DNA of 64,000 bases. Origin: Cumulibacter sp047975195. GTDB lineage: Bacteria > Actinomycetota > Actinomycetes > Mycobacteriales > Antricoccaceae. The stretch's first letter is position 1. Every line of letters begins with the position of its first letter. This document shows positions 23,721 through 33,097 of the stretch, piece after piece. The position numbers and the translations under genes are program-made. The DNA lies in contig JBKEDB010000005.1 in assembly GCA_047975195.1 (NCBI GenBank), positions 124,001-188,000 on the forward strand, given 5' to 3'. The notes under the pieces are model-generated. The model was not told where the DNA came from. It worked only from the letters and a program-made list of their open reading frames with translations, and did no database searches.

Positions 23721-25415
23721 TCAGCTCTTGATCTCGGGAAAGTCGTCGTCACGCCACTCGGTGCTCGGTTTATTGCCGACGATCTCCGTTTCCCGATCGC
23801 GCAACTCGACGCGGCGGATCTTCCCCGAAATTGTCTTGGGCAGTTCATAGAATTCGATGCGACGTACCCGCTGGAACGGGGCGAGACGTTCGCGCGCATG
23901 CTCCAGGATCGCCTTCGCAGTCTCCGCAGAGCCCTCGTAGCCAGGCGCCAGCGCAATGTACGCCTTCGGGATCGCCAGGCGTACGTCGTCCGGCGCGGGA
24001 ACTACTGCGGCTTCGGCAACAGCGGGGTGCTCGATCAGCACCGACTCCAGTTCGAATGGACTTACCTTGTAGTCACTGGCCTTGAACACGTCGTCGGTGC
24101 GCCCGATGAACGTGACGTAGCCGTCCGGCGTGATCGACGCGACGTCGCCGGAGTGGTAGAAGCCACCGGCCATCGCTTCGGCGTTCTTCTCCGGATCATC
24201 CTGGTAGCCGCTCATCAGCGACAGCGGCGACTTGCTGAGGTCCAGGCAAATTTCGCCCTCGCCTGTGGTCTGCTGGTTCGAGACCGGGTCGACGATGACC
24301 ACTGGCACGCCGGGCAGGAACTGCCCCATTGACCCGGGTTTGACCCTCGCGCCCGGTACGTTCCCGACGCTGGCGGTCGTTTCGGTCTGCCCATAGCCGT
24401 CGCGCAGCGTGAGGCCCCAGGCGGCCTGCACCCGGTCAATCACCTCGGGATTCAGCGGCTCGCCGGCACCGATGCATTCGCGCAACTTCCACGGCCCGCT
24501 GCTGAGATCGGCGTTGATCAGCATCCGCCAGACCGTGGGCGGTGCGCAGAACGTGGTGACCTGCTCTTTCTCGATCTGCGCCATCAACGCCGTGGCGTCG
24601 AAGCGCGAGTAGTTATAGACGAAGATGGTCGCCTCCGCAATCCACGGTGCGAAGAAGCAAGACCAGGCGTGCTTACCCCACCCTGGCGAGGAAATGTTCA
24701 GGTGTACGTCGCCGGGTCGCACGCCCAGCCAGTACATGGTCGATAGATGCCCCACCGGATAGGAGACCTGGGTGTGCTCGACAAGTTTGGGTCGGCTTGT
24801 GGTGCCGCTGGTGAAATACAGCAGGAGCCGACTATCCGCTGCAGTACGCGGGTGTTCGATCTGTGGGTCGGTGACGTCGTACGCATCGTGGAAGTTCAGC
24901 CAGCCCTCGGCGGCCCCGATACAGATCCGGGTGTAGTCACCAGCGGGGCCGGTGAGCTTGTCGGCGTCGGCGGGATTGGTGATGACGTGTGTGGCATTGC
25001 CGCGCTGCATGCGGTCCGCTAGGTCGTCACTGCCAACCGCGTTTGTGGTCGGCATGATGACAGCACCGAGCTTGATGATCGCCAGCATCGCATCCCATAA
25101 CTCGACCTGGTTGCCGAGCATCAGGATGACCGAGTCGCCCTTACGTACCCCCTGATCGCGTAGCCAGTGCGCTACCTGATCTGATCGGCGGGCCATGTCA
25201 TCGAAGGAGTACGAAGCGCGCGCTCCGTCCTCCTCGACGAGAATCAGCGCCGGGCGGTCGTTGCCGCGTGCGATGGCATCGAACCAGTCGACCGCCCAGT
25301 TGAACGTGTCAGTGACGTCCGGCCAGCGAAAGTCCCGTACGGCTTCTTCGTAATTACCGCGCCATGCCAGCAGCTGATCTCGTGCGGCCCGGTACGCCTC
25401 GGTTGCTTGCGACAT
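23721..25415 (-). CDS. Acyl-CoA synthetase, medium-chain (ACSM)-like
   Basis: 564 residues of the ANL superfamily. Motifs seen are the P-loop-like LLYFTSGTTSRPKLVEHT, the A5 region DGYGQTETTAS, HSGDVASITPDGYVTFIGR, and the catalytic Lys in KTISGKIRRVELRDRE. SSPGWGKHAWSCFFAPWIA is typical of the medium-chain/benzoate-like ACSM group. It activates a carboxylic acid with ATP and CoA. ATG 25415 lies 9 bases after GGAGG; two upstream Met codons in the same frame are less likely. The acid used is not known. Confidence 0.9.
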   Translation of the reverse strand: MSQATEAYRAARDQLLAWRGNYEEAVRDFRWPDVTDTFNWAVDWFDAIARGNDRPALILVEEDGARASYSFDDMARRSDQVAHWLRDQGVRKGDSVILMLGNQVELWDAMLAIIKLGAVIMPTTNAVGSDDLADRMQRGNATHVITNPADADKLTGPAGDYTRICIGAAEGWLNFHDAYDVTDPQIEHPRTAADSRLLLYFTSGTTSRPKLVEHTQVSYPVGHLSTMYWLGVRPGDVHLNISSPGWGKHAWSCFFAPWIAEATIFVYNYSRFDATALMAQIEKEQVTTFCAPPTVWRMLINADLSSGPWKLRECIGAGEPLNPEVIDRVQAAWGLTLRDGYGQTETTASVGNVPGARVKPGSMGQFLPGVPVVIVDPVSNQQTTGEGEICLDLSKSPLSLMSGYQDDPEKNAEAMAGGFYHSGDVASITPDGYVTFIGRTDDVFKASDYKVSPFELESVLIEHPAVAEAAVVPAPDDVRLAIPKAYIALAPGYEGSAETAKAILEHARERLAPFQRVRRIEFYELPKTISGKIRRVELRDRETEIVGNKPSTEWRDDDFPEIKS

Positions 25416-25603
25416 GATGCACATCCTCCACATCTCGGCGGTTGATTGTGAGGTCGAACATAACCCACCGGTAGCCCGATCTCACACTGGTCTCCGACTC
25501 AGCGCCGCTCCTGAGCAGCCTTCGCTGAGGTGCCTGAGTTGTTTGACGGCTCGAACACTCAGTTGTCCGTAGACACACCCGGAGTTGGTGCGGGAACGTC
25601 GCT

Positions 25604-25726
25604 GTCCGAAGGGGAGTAGTTCCGCCCGAGAGTCGATTCTCTGGCGCGCTGTGTCGACATGCTGACTGCCGGTGGAGGCGGTCCGGTACAGCACCTCACT
25701 CGATGAGGCGAACGAGACCTTCGGCC
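25604..25726 (+). promoter_or_regulatory. yybP-ykoY-type manganese riboswitch
   Basis: The P1 stem is a perfect pair of CCGAAGG (25606-25612) and CCTTCGG (25718-25724). The 5' strand runs into GGGGAGTAG (25611-25619), the signature of this riboswitch; GTCGACATGCTGAC (25653-25666) follows, and the 3' signature GAGACC lies just before the closing strand. CCTCAC at 25694-25699 can pair with the Shine-Dalgarno region GTGAGG (25769-25774) of the next gene, suggesting control of translation. The class senses Mn2+ and switches on exporters. The remainder of the gap 25416-25603 shows no gene. Confidence 0.82.
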
Positions 25727-25783
25727 GCTTGGCGTGGTCGAAGATCTCACGCTTCACCTCGCCACGAAGTGAGGACGTTCCTT

Positions 25784-27034
25784 GTGCCATCTGCCCTAGT
25801 TCGACGCGTGATGTTGTGCCTGCTGATCGCGGCGCCCGCAGTCCTCATCCGCATCACCGGCGCCCATATTGCCCCGGTCGGTGCACTGTTCGTCTTCGGC
25901 GCATCCGTGGTTGCGGCGGCATTTCTGCTCGCTTGGGCCGCGGAGGCAGCGCAGAAGGATATCTCGGGCGCGTTGGCGATTGCGTTACTCGCGCTCATCG
26001 CCGTGCTTCCGGAGTATGCCGTCGATCTCTATTACGCTTTCCGCGCCGGTTCGGAGCCGGAATACACTCATTTCGCTGCAGCGAATATGACCGGGTCGAA
26101 CCGGCTATTGCTCGGGTTCGGGTGGCCGCTAGTGGTCATCGTGGCGTACCTCGTCGCGCGTCGCTGGAGGAAACGAACTCAGCAGCGGCCGGGAGCGCTC
26201 CAATTATCAACGCACAGCAGGCTCGATATCGGCTTCCTGGCGATCCTTGCCATCATCGCGTTCCTCATCCCCCTGCTGGGCAGTATCCCGATCTGGTTTG
26301 GTATCACGCTGATCGCTGTGTTCGGGCTGTACCTGTGGCGGGCCAGCCACACTCACAGCGACGAACCCGACGAGTTCGTCGGTACGCCGGCGGTGATCGC
26401 TGCAATGGATGCTGGCGCCCGACGCGTCACCGTCATCATGCTGTTCGTCGTGTCCGCGGCGGTCATTGTGTCCTCGGCGGAACCATTCGCCGAAGCGCTC
26501 GTGGAATCAGGATCCGCCCTCGGTATCGACAGTTACTTCCTCGTGCAGTGGCTGGCCCCGCTCGCCTCCGAGGCGCCGGAGTTCATTATCGCGGTGATGT
26601 TCGCGTTGCGCGGTATGGGCGCGGCCGCGATCGGCACGCTGATTGCCTCGAAGGTCAATCAGTGGAGTTTGCTCGTCGGGTCGCTGCCGGTGGCGTATTG
26701 GTTCGGCGGCGGCACCGCGAACCTTCCGATGGACGATCGGCAGGTCGAGGAGTTCGTGTTGACCGCCACCCAGACACTGCTCGGCGTTGCGATCATCATC
26801 GCGCTGCGGTTCGGTTGGCTCTCGGCGCTAGGCTTGGCATTCCTTTTCGGACTGCAGTTCCTCATCACCGGCACGGACGGAAGATACCTGCTCAGCCTCG
26901 CGCAAGGAATTCTCGCGATCGGCTACCTCATCGCGCACCGCCGCCATATCCTGCCCACCCTCGCGGCCCCCTTTCGGCGAGTTCGTGGCCAGGTGCCTAG
27001 CGAGCCCGAACCGGTTCCGACAGGACGCCAGTAG
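25784..27034 (+). CDS. CaCA-superfamily cation exchanger, probable Mn2+ exporter
   Basis: 416 residues, about 11 membrane segments. The two alpha repeats are visible: IAVLPEYAVDLYYAFRAG with AANMTGSNRLLLG, and WLAPLASEAPEFIIAVMF with LIASKVNQWSLLVGSL; each has the ion-binding Glu after Pro. The family swaps Ca2+, Na+, H+ or Mn2+ across the membrane. GTG 25784 is chosen from the AGTGAGGA ribosome-binding site. The upstream Mn riboswitch and the MntR-like gene 2 bases downstream point to manganese efflux. The ion itself is inferred from context. Confidence 0.85.
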   Translation: MPSALVRRVMLCLLIAAPAVLIRITGAHIAPVGALFVFGASVVAAAFLLAWAAEAAQKDISGALAIALLALIAVLPEYAVDLYYAFRAGSEPEYTHFAAANMTGSNRLLLGFGWPLVVIVAYLVARRWRKRTQQRPGALQLSTHSRLDIGFLAILAIIAFLIPLLGSIPIWFGITLIAVFGLYLWRASHTHSDEPDEFVGTPAVIAAMDAGARRVTVIMLFVVSAAVIVSSAEPFAEALVESGSALGIDSYFLVQWLAPLASEAPEFIIAVMFALRGMGAAAIGTLIASKVNQWSLLVGSLPVAYWFGGGTANLPMDDRQVEEFVLTATQTLLGVAIIIALRFGWLSALGLAFLFGLQFLITGTDGRYLLSLAQGILAIGYLIAHRRHILPTLAAPFRRVRGQVPSEPEPVPTGRQ

Positions 27035-27035
27035 C

Positions 27036-27713
27036 ATGAAACCAATGTCCAACGTTGCCGTCACCCGCGTGGTCGAGGACTACGTCACGCTCATCTGGAA
27101 GGCTTTCGAGTGGCCAGGTGGCACGCCGACGACGACCGATCTAGCGACGCAACTCGGCGTGACGCCGTCCACCGTGTCGACGACCTTGAAAAAGCTCGCC
27201 CGCGACGGCTTCATCGAGTACGAACCGTACGGCGAAATCACCCTCACCGACACCGGACACGCACTGGCAGTACGGGTGGTACGACGGCACCGAATCCTAG
27301 AAACCTATCTCGTCCACGCGCTGGGGATGCCCTGGGACGAAGTCCACGACGAAGCCGATCACCTCGAGCACGCCATTTCCGACGCGGTGCTCCAGCGGAT
27401 GGACGATGCTCTCGGCAATCCCACCCACGACCCGCATGGCGCCCCCATCCCTGATGCAACGGGGGTCGTAAGAATCAACCACGACGAATCGTTGGCGGAC
27501 GCCTCGCCTCCAGCGACGTTTCAGGTCACTCGGGTCTCAGATCGCTCCTCCGACCTGCTGCGTTACCTGCAGTCCCTGGGCATCAGTGTCGGTGCTCAGC
27601 TGCGCGTCAACGAAGTAAACGCCGCAGCCGACGCCATCCGGCTTTCGATCGACGGCGCTCGGGTGCAGTTGAGTCTCTCCAGCGCCGCCGCGATCCGCGT
27701 GCGGCCGCTCTAA
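27036..27713 (+). CDS. mntR: DtxR/MntR-family metal-dependent regulator
   Basis: 225 residues. The N-terminal winged helix reads TDLATQLGVTPSTVSTTLKK then LARDGFIEYEPYGEITLT. A dimerisation/metal domain follows with VVRRHRILETYLV, and a C-terminal SH3-like domain spans about 155-225. The HRILE segment and the His/Glu-rich WDEVHDEADHLEHAIS supply metal ligands typical of MntR. It follows the exchanger gene directly (TAG-C-ATG), so the exporter and the regulator share a transcript controlled by the riboswitch. ATG 27045 is a possible alternative start. Confidence 0.85.
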   Translation: MKPMSNVAVTRVVEDYVTLIWKAFEWPGGTPTTTDLATQLGVTPSTVSTTLKKLARDGFIEYEPYGEITLTDTGHALAVRVVRRHRILETYLVHALGMPWDEVHDEADHLEHAISDAVLQRMDDALGNPTHDPHGAPIPDATGVVRINHDESLADASPPATFQVTRVSDRSSDLLRYLQSLGISVGAQLRVNEVNAAADAIRLSIDGARVQLSLSSAAAIRVRPL

Positions 27714-27753
27714 CTCGGATTCTCATGACGCAACAACGGTCCGATCGCGCTGC

Positions 27754-28878
27754 TCACGCCTGCTGCGGCGGCATCCGCGGCGGGACCGACTGACTGCGGC
27801 TCATGGTGATCGAGTTACGCAGCACGTCGGCGCTCCCTCCGCCCGGGCGATCGATCTGCGCCAACATCCCCAGGTGCTGCACCTGGGGATCGGCGAAGAC
27901 CTCGTCCATTGCTAGCACCGGCCCACACGGCACCCCGACCTCATTGAGTTTCTCGATCCAGTACGCCCGCGGATGCTCGGCGAACAGGGTATCGAGCAGG
28001 CCATTCAACTCATCGCGGTGCGCGTAGCGTTGCCTCGACGTCGCGAATCGCTGATCGTCCGCGCGAACGCGCGGCCCAAGCAGGTCGCACAGCCGGCCGA
28101 AGAGGCGATCGCCCATCGCGGCGACGTTCAGATGGCCGTCAGCGGCGGTGTAGGTGCCCATCGGCGTCACAGTCGGGTGGTGGTTACCCTCTGTCGTCGG
28201 GACCTCGCCATTGACTGTCCATCGTGCCGCTTGGAAATCTAAGAATGCGAGCATCGCTTCGATCAATGAGACCTGTACCCACTGCCCCTTACCGGATCGC
28301 GCTCGCTCGTGTACGGCAATCAGCAGGCCGATCGCCAACTGGTGCCCGGCGGCGAGATCGGAGACCGCGATACCGGCTCGTACCGGCCCCGCACCCGGCA
28401 GGCCGGTGATACTCATCAAACCGCCCATCCCCTGGATGATCTGATCGACAGCACCTCGCTCCGAGTACGGGCCGCGCTGCCCATACCCGGAAATACTGCC
28501 GTAGATCAACCGTGGATTGCGCGCCGAGAGCGTTTCGTAGTCGACACCGAGCCGGAACTTCACCGGGGCGCGGTTGTTCTCGACGAAGATGTCAGCAGCG
28601 TCGGTCAGTTCGTAGAGACGTGCTCGATCGCCTTCATCCTTGAGGTCGAGTTCCATTAGTGACTTGGAGCGGTGCAGGTTGAGATAGTCCGCCGATGCCC
28701 TGTCCCCCAGCCCGCCGCCGCTACCGGCTGGAGGCTCGATTCGAATAACGTGGGCGCCCCAATCTGCTAGGTACCGCACCGCCGTCGGGCCCGCCCGGGC
28801 CACGGTGAGGTCGATAACCACCAGATCATCCAGCGGACCACGGGCCCTCCCGGCGATGTCAGACGGATGTGCTGGCAT
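27754..28878 (-). CDS. CaiB/BaiF family (class III) CoA-transferase
   Basis: 374 residues. Family hallmarks are VVIDLTVARAGPTAVRYLAD, WGAHVIRIEPP and the catalytic Asp in YSERGAVDQIIQGMGGLM. It also has VSLIEAMLAFLDFQAAR and GVPCGPVLAMDEVFADPQV. These enzymes move CoA from one acid to another without ATP. It is the last gene of an ABC-transporter operon and overlaps the permease gene by 20 bases. This suggests that the imported compound is an acid that is activated to its CoA thioester. Confidence 0.92.
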   Translation of the reverse strand: MPAHPSDIAGRARGPLDDLVVIDLTVARAGPTAVRYLADWGAHVIRIEPPAGSGGGLGDRASADYLNLHRSKSLMELDLKDEGDRARLYELTDAADIFVENNRAPVKFRLGVDYETLSARNPRLIYGSISGYGQRGPYSERGAVDQIIQGMGGLMSITGLPGAGPVRAGIAVSDLAAGHQLAIGLLIAVHERARSGKGQWVQVSLIEAMLAFLDFQAARWTVNGEVPTTEGNHHPTVTPMGTYTAADGHLNVAAMGDRLFGRLCDLLGPRVRADDQRFATSRQRYAHRDELNGLLDTLFAEHPRAYWIEKLNEVGVPCGPVLAMDEVFADPQVQHLGMLAQIDRPGGGSADVLRNSITMSRSQSVPPRMPPQQA

Positions 28879-30616
28879 GGTCTACCTTCCTGCTCGTCGG
28901 TGCGCGCTCGGACGCGACACGATCTTCTACGTCGCCGATAGTGGCACGCGCTGCCCTACGGCCGTTGACGCGTCCGAGCCAACTCAGCAGCGGGACGACG
29001 CACATCGCCGCGATGCTCACCACCAGCAGCAGGATCGACAGTGCCGCAACTTCCTGATACAAGGAAGCCGCCGCGAGGCTCATGATGATGACCGCAATGA
29101 CGTTGTTCTGCCCATTGAACAAGAAGATGGAACTGTCTAGGTCACGGAACTGCAGAATGAAGGTGAGGACGCCGACGACCAGGATCGGCCCACGAAGCAG
29201 CGGCATCGTCACTCGTCGGAATGTCGTAAACCACCCGGCGCCTAAGCTGCGGGCTGCGTCTTCCAACGACCGATCAACCTGCATCAAACCGGCGTGCAAG
29301 TAGGTGAACGCCAACGGCAGATTTCCTACGATATAGGCGATCAACAGAATCCATAGCGTTCCGGCAAGGTTCGCGAAGCCCGCGCCGTACGCGATGATCA
29401 ACGCGATGCCCAACACCGAGCCGGGGAACGCGAGCGGTAGCAGCATCACCGGCGCGATCGCGAGCGACGCCCGCGATTTCTGCCGCTCGACAAGCCATGC
29501 CCCGAGCATTGCGATCGCGATTGCCAGCACTGCCGCGCCCAGCGAGAGCAAGAAACTATTACGGAACGCGTCGATGATCTGTTGCTGGCCGAGAATCGAC
29601 TCGAAGTTGCCGGTGAGGGTGAAGTTGTCGGTACCGATCGGATTGCCCATGGTTTCTCGGAATGCGGTGAGCAGCAATATCCCGAACGGAAGGACAACGG
29701 TGACTGCAACAACGCCGAGCCCCAGAATCGCCGCCGGAATCCGCCACTTGCCCAGACGAATCAGCGAACGTTGTCCCGGCTTCCCACTGATAATGGAGAA
29801 ACTCCGGCGACCAAAGCGGACGCGCTGTAGGTAGATGAGGACCCCTAACACGATAATCGTCGGGATACCGAGTACCGCGGCCATCTCAATGCGCGGCGGG
29901 AAGGTAGTGAGCTTGAGCATCGCCGTGGCGATGTTGTCGAACCGACTAGGTCCGCCGAGCAGCTGCGCGGGGCCGTAGGCTACGAACGAGACTGTAAACA
30001 CGAGGATGCATCCGGCGTAGATCGCCGGCATGATGAGCGGGACCGTGATCTTGCGGAACACCGTCCACCGGCCCGCGCCCAAACTCGCGGCTGCGTGCTC
30101 GAGCGGAACCTCGATGTTGTCGAGCGCTGCAGCTGTGGGGAGCAGGATCAACGGAAACATCACCACTGCCACGCAGAACACGATCCCCCACGGCGACATG
30201 ATGTTTATCGGGCCGGTATCGAGGCCGAACCACGCCTGGAAGGGCTGATTGAGCAGGCCTGTCCGCGGTGAGAGCAGCAGGATCCACCCCAGCACTGCCA
30301 CGAAGTTGGGGATGATGAACGTCATCAGCGACGCGCCGCGCACGAGCCGTTTGAACGGCATGTCGGTACGCGCGATGAGGAATGCCAACGGCACCGCGAA
30401 GAGCAGGCAAAGGCCCGTCGTGGCCAGCGCTGTCCAGAGTGAGTTCCACGCAGCGATGAGCAGCGACGGTTCGGCGAGGATCTGGCTGTAGTTTCCTAGC
30501 CCGAAGGAGCCGTCGTCCTGCCGAAAACTCAGCCGCACCAGACCGAACGTCGGGTAGAGAACGAGCGCGATACCTGCTATCGCCCAGATCCCACACGCGA
30601 TAAAGCGTGAGCGCAT
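28859..30616 (-). CDS. ABC transporter permease, fused double-domain (FbpB/ThiP-like)
   Basis: 585 residues with about 12 membrane segments forming two binding-protein-dependent permease domains. The EAA loops read EHAAASLGAGRWTVFRKITV and EDAARSLGAGWFTTFRRVTM. This fused form is typical of iron(III), thiamine, polyamine and 2-aminoethylphosphonate-type importers. ATG 30616 follows the stop of the binding-protein gene with no gap (TAGATG). The ATPase is encoded upstream and the CoA-transferase downstream. Confidence 0.9.
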   Translation of the reverse strand: MRSRFIACGIWAIAGIALVLYPTFGLVRLSFRQDDGSFGLGNYSQILAEPSLLIAAWNSLWTALATTGLCLLFAVPLAFLIARTDMPFKRLVRGASLMTFIIPNFVAVLGWILLLSPRTGLLNQPFQAWFGLDTGPINIMSPWGIVFCVAVVMFPLILLPTAAALDNIEVPLEHAAASLGAGRWTVFRKITVPLIMPAIYAGCILVFTVSFVAYGPAQLLGGPSRFDNIATAMLKLTTFPPRIEMAAVLGIPTIIVLGVLIYLQRVRFGRRSFSIISGKPGQRSLIRLGKWRIPAAILGLGVVAVTVVLPFGILLLTAFRETMGNPIGTDNFTLTGNFESILGQQQIIDAFRNSFLLSLGAAVLAIAIAMLGAWLVERQKSRASLAIAPVMLLPLAFPGSVLGIALIIAYGAGFANLAGTLWILLIAYIVGNLPLAFTYLHAGLMQVDRSLEDAARSLGAGWFTTFRRVTMPLLRGPILVVGVLTFILQFRDLDSSIFLFNGQNNVIAVIIMSLAAASLYQEVAALSILLLVVSIAAMCVVPLLSWLGRVNGRRAARATIGDVEDRVASERAPTSRKVDHASTSV

Positions 30617-31683
30617 CTAGCCCAGCGCCTCGTCAAAGTTGGCGATGACGTCGTCTCGCGTCGCGAGCAAATCGGGAACGTCGACGGTCACGATGGTGAG
30701 ATCCTCTAACGGAGGTACGCCATCTGGCGCCGGGGAATCCTTCAGGACCGGGCGGTAACCCTCATCCTTGATTTGATCCTGGTAAGTGGAACACAGGATC
30801 CATTGCGCAAACACCAGCCCGGCGTTCGGATGCGGGGCATCGGCGAGCACGCCGATCTCACCCGTCGTGGCCGGCACTCCTTCTTCGGGATAGATCATCT
30901 TCAACGGTTCGCCGCCGCTGGCGGCGCGCATCACCTCGGATTCGATTCCGGGCACCGCGAAGTCGGCCTCTCCCGTGAGAATCAACTGATTGAGCGTCAA
31001 CGAACTGTCGGTGATGGTGGTATCGGCGCCGGCGAAAGTCGCGAGGTACTCATCGCCCATCGTCTGCGTAATTCCGTAGGTCGCCGCCAACGCTGAGCCC
31101 GATGAAGCAGGATTCCCGAATGCGACGATGCGCCCGTCGAGCTCGCCGGATAGTGCGTCCCAGGTTTCAGGTACTGGTCCCTCCAGCAGTGTCTCGTTGT
31201 ACTGGATACCAAACAGGAGCAGCGAGTTCGGATATGAGTAGCGGTTCGGATCCTTGAGGCCGTCCACGAAGTCATCGGCGTTGGGTACCTCGAACTCCTC
31301 GAGGACACCTTCTTCGGTCCATTTGATGAATCCGCTCGGTTCGGCCAATCCGACGACGTCAGCCGGCACTGTGCCAGCTTCCAGGGAGGTGTCCACCTGC
31401 TGGATGAGGTCACCGGTGGGCTGTCTGTTTACCGATACCTCAATACCTGTCGCGGCATTGAATTCTGCGAGATTCACTGCAGCTGATCATCCGCAGACGG
31501 CGAGAAGTAGACAACCTGCCCCTCCTCGGTCGCCTTGTCCAGCACCTCCTGATCAATCCCACACTCGCTCGCAAGGTCGACACTGCCACCCCCGCCATCG
31601 TCGCTCCCACATGCCGTGAGCCACGGCAAGGACAACGCGGGGAGCATGGCTGCAACTATCTTCCGGCTACGCAACTTGGTCAT
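30617..31683 (-). pseudogene. ABC substrate-binding lipoprotein, split by a frameshift
   Basis: ATG 31683 (GAGGAG in front) encodes a lipoprotein signal, MLPALSLPWLTACGSDD, then VVYFSPSADDQLQ and a TGA at 31476-31474. The rest continues in another frame as AVNLAEFNAATGIEVSVNRQ and is intact to 30617, a family 1 solute-binding protein of the Fbp type. One base inserted or lost near 31474-31490 explains the break. Without correction the secreted protein would be about 69 residues and non-functional; translation from the internal GTG 31477 would give a protein without a signal peptide. A sequencing error cannot be excluded. Confidence 0.82.
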
Positions 31684-32830
31684 TGGGTACTCCTCGCTCA
31701 GCTGATTCAACTTGTTCGTTCTCCAGACCGCAGCACGATCCGGCATGCACATCCACGACCACGCGATCCCCCGGACGTAAGGTGGCGGGCCCCGGTACCA
31801 CGGCACGGAAATCCCCTAAGCCATCGACCCGCCGCAGCAGGTATTCGGTGGCCTCGCCTAGGTACATCGCCTCGTCAACCACCGCATACTCTTCGCCTTC
31901 GGCGGCTAACTTGACCGACACGCCACCTGGGCGCACCGACACCCTGATCGGTCCGGGGGAACTCCCGTGTGGCACGTAAGCTCGCACGACGCAGCCGAAT
32001 ACCGAGACCATCCCCAGAGCCTCGCCGACCATCTCGTGCAATTCACCATCGGCCAGGTTGGTCGCGCCGAGCGCCTTGGCGACGAATCCATTGCGTGGTT
32101 GGGCGTAGAGGTCTGCCGGATGGCCGAGTTGCTCGATCCGTCCCTCTCGCATCACCGCGATTCGGTCGGCAAGCGACAACGCCTCGGTCTGATCGTGGGT
32201 TACGTACACCATGATCCGCGAGGACTCCGTGTGAAGCCGGCGTATCTCGCGCCGCATCTCCTCGCGAAGCTGCGTATCCAGATTGCTCAGTGGCTCATCA
32301 AGGAGCAACACCCGAGGCCGGGTGATCAGCGCGCGGGCCAACGAGACGCGTTGCTGCTGCCCGCCGGACAGTTCGTGTGGATAGCGATCGATCAACGGAC
32401 CTAGTTGCACGCTATCGAGCGCATCCTTGACTTGGCGCTGAATGGCTTTACGACTGGCATGCAGCCGAGGACCGAAGCCGACATTGTCGGCCACCGTCAT
32501 ATGCGGCCACAGCGCATAGTTCTGGAATACCACGGCCATATTGCGCTTTTCGGCAGGGACGAACCGATCCGCCGATGCGAGCGCACGGTCATCAAGTTCA
32601 ATCGACCCGGCGTCTGGCCGCTCGAAGCCGGCGATCAGTCGCAAGGTGGTCGTCTTGCCACATCCGCTGGGGCCCAACAGAGCTAAGGACTCGTCAGCTG
32701 CCAATTCCAGGTTGATGTCGGTGAGGGCTTGGTAGTCACCAAACGTCTTGCTCAGCCCGGTGAGAGTGAGGGACCCGGCGTCCTGGTGGGGGTTGCTTCG
32801 TGCAAATTTTCGGCGAGTCGATGACGACAT
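31667..32830 (-). CDS. ABC transporter ATP-binding protein (FbpC/PotA-like)
   Basis: 387 residues. Walker A GPSGCGKTTTLRLIAG, Q-loop VFQNYALWPHMTVADNVGF, signature ELSGGQQQRVSLARAL, Walker B RVLLLDEPLSNLD and switch VYVTHDQTEALSLADRI are all intact. A C-terminal TOBE domain follows (about 280-375). It powers the downstream importer. ATG 32830 is preferred; its 3' end overlaps the binding-protein start by 17 bases. It diverges from the iclR gene, whose product is a likely regulator. Confidence 0.92.
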   Translation of the reverse strand: MSSSTRRKFARSNPHQDAGSLTLTGLSKTFGDYQALTDINLELAADESLALLGPSGCGKTTTLRLIAGFERPDAGSIELDDRALASADRFVPAEKRNMAVVFQNYALWPHMTVADNVGFGPRLHASRKAIQRQVKDALDSVQLGPLIDRYPHELSGGQQQRVSLARALITRPRVLLLDEPLSNLDTQLREEMRREIRRLHTESSRIMVYVTHDQTEALSLADRIAVMREGRIEQLGHPADLYAQPRNGFVAKALGATNLADGELHEMVGEALGMVSVFGCVVRAYVPHGSSPGPIRVSVRPGGVSVKLAAEGEEYAVVDEAMYLGEATEYLLRRVDGLGDFRAVVPGPATLRPGDRVVVDVHAGSCCGLENEQVESAERGVPNDQVA

Positions 32831-33097
32831 AGGCGTGGATCTCCAGACCGCGCGATGCGCGCGACGTGTTTCGTCTGACGACACACTCGTTTCGTTTAGT
32901 GTCAGAGTGGCAGCACGCCAGCAAGCGTGTCAAGACTCACGTGGAACACTTCCGAGAGCGTCCAGCCTCGAGCGGGCGCCACCGATGAGGCGCCGCAACC
33001 GCGATCGGCACGGCCAAGATCGCCGTACCGGCGCGTCGGCATCCTGAGGCGGGATACCCTGATTGCCCTATCTCTCGTTGCTCACTAGGGAGCTTTA

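Noticed and set aside
25672..27000. Alternative 442-codon frame overlapping the CaCA exchanger
   Set aside because: Its translation is Arg/Pro/His-rich without membrane segments; the other frame has clear exchanger motifs and the ribosome-binding site.
28859..32830. Straight iron(III) importer annotation for the ABC operon
   Set aside because: Permease and ATPase resemble Fbp-type proteins, but the overlapping CoA-transferase and IclR context argue for an organic acid, and no iron box was seen in front.
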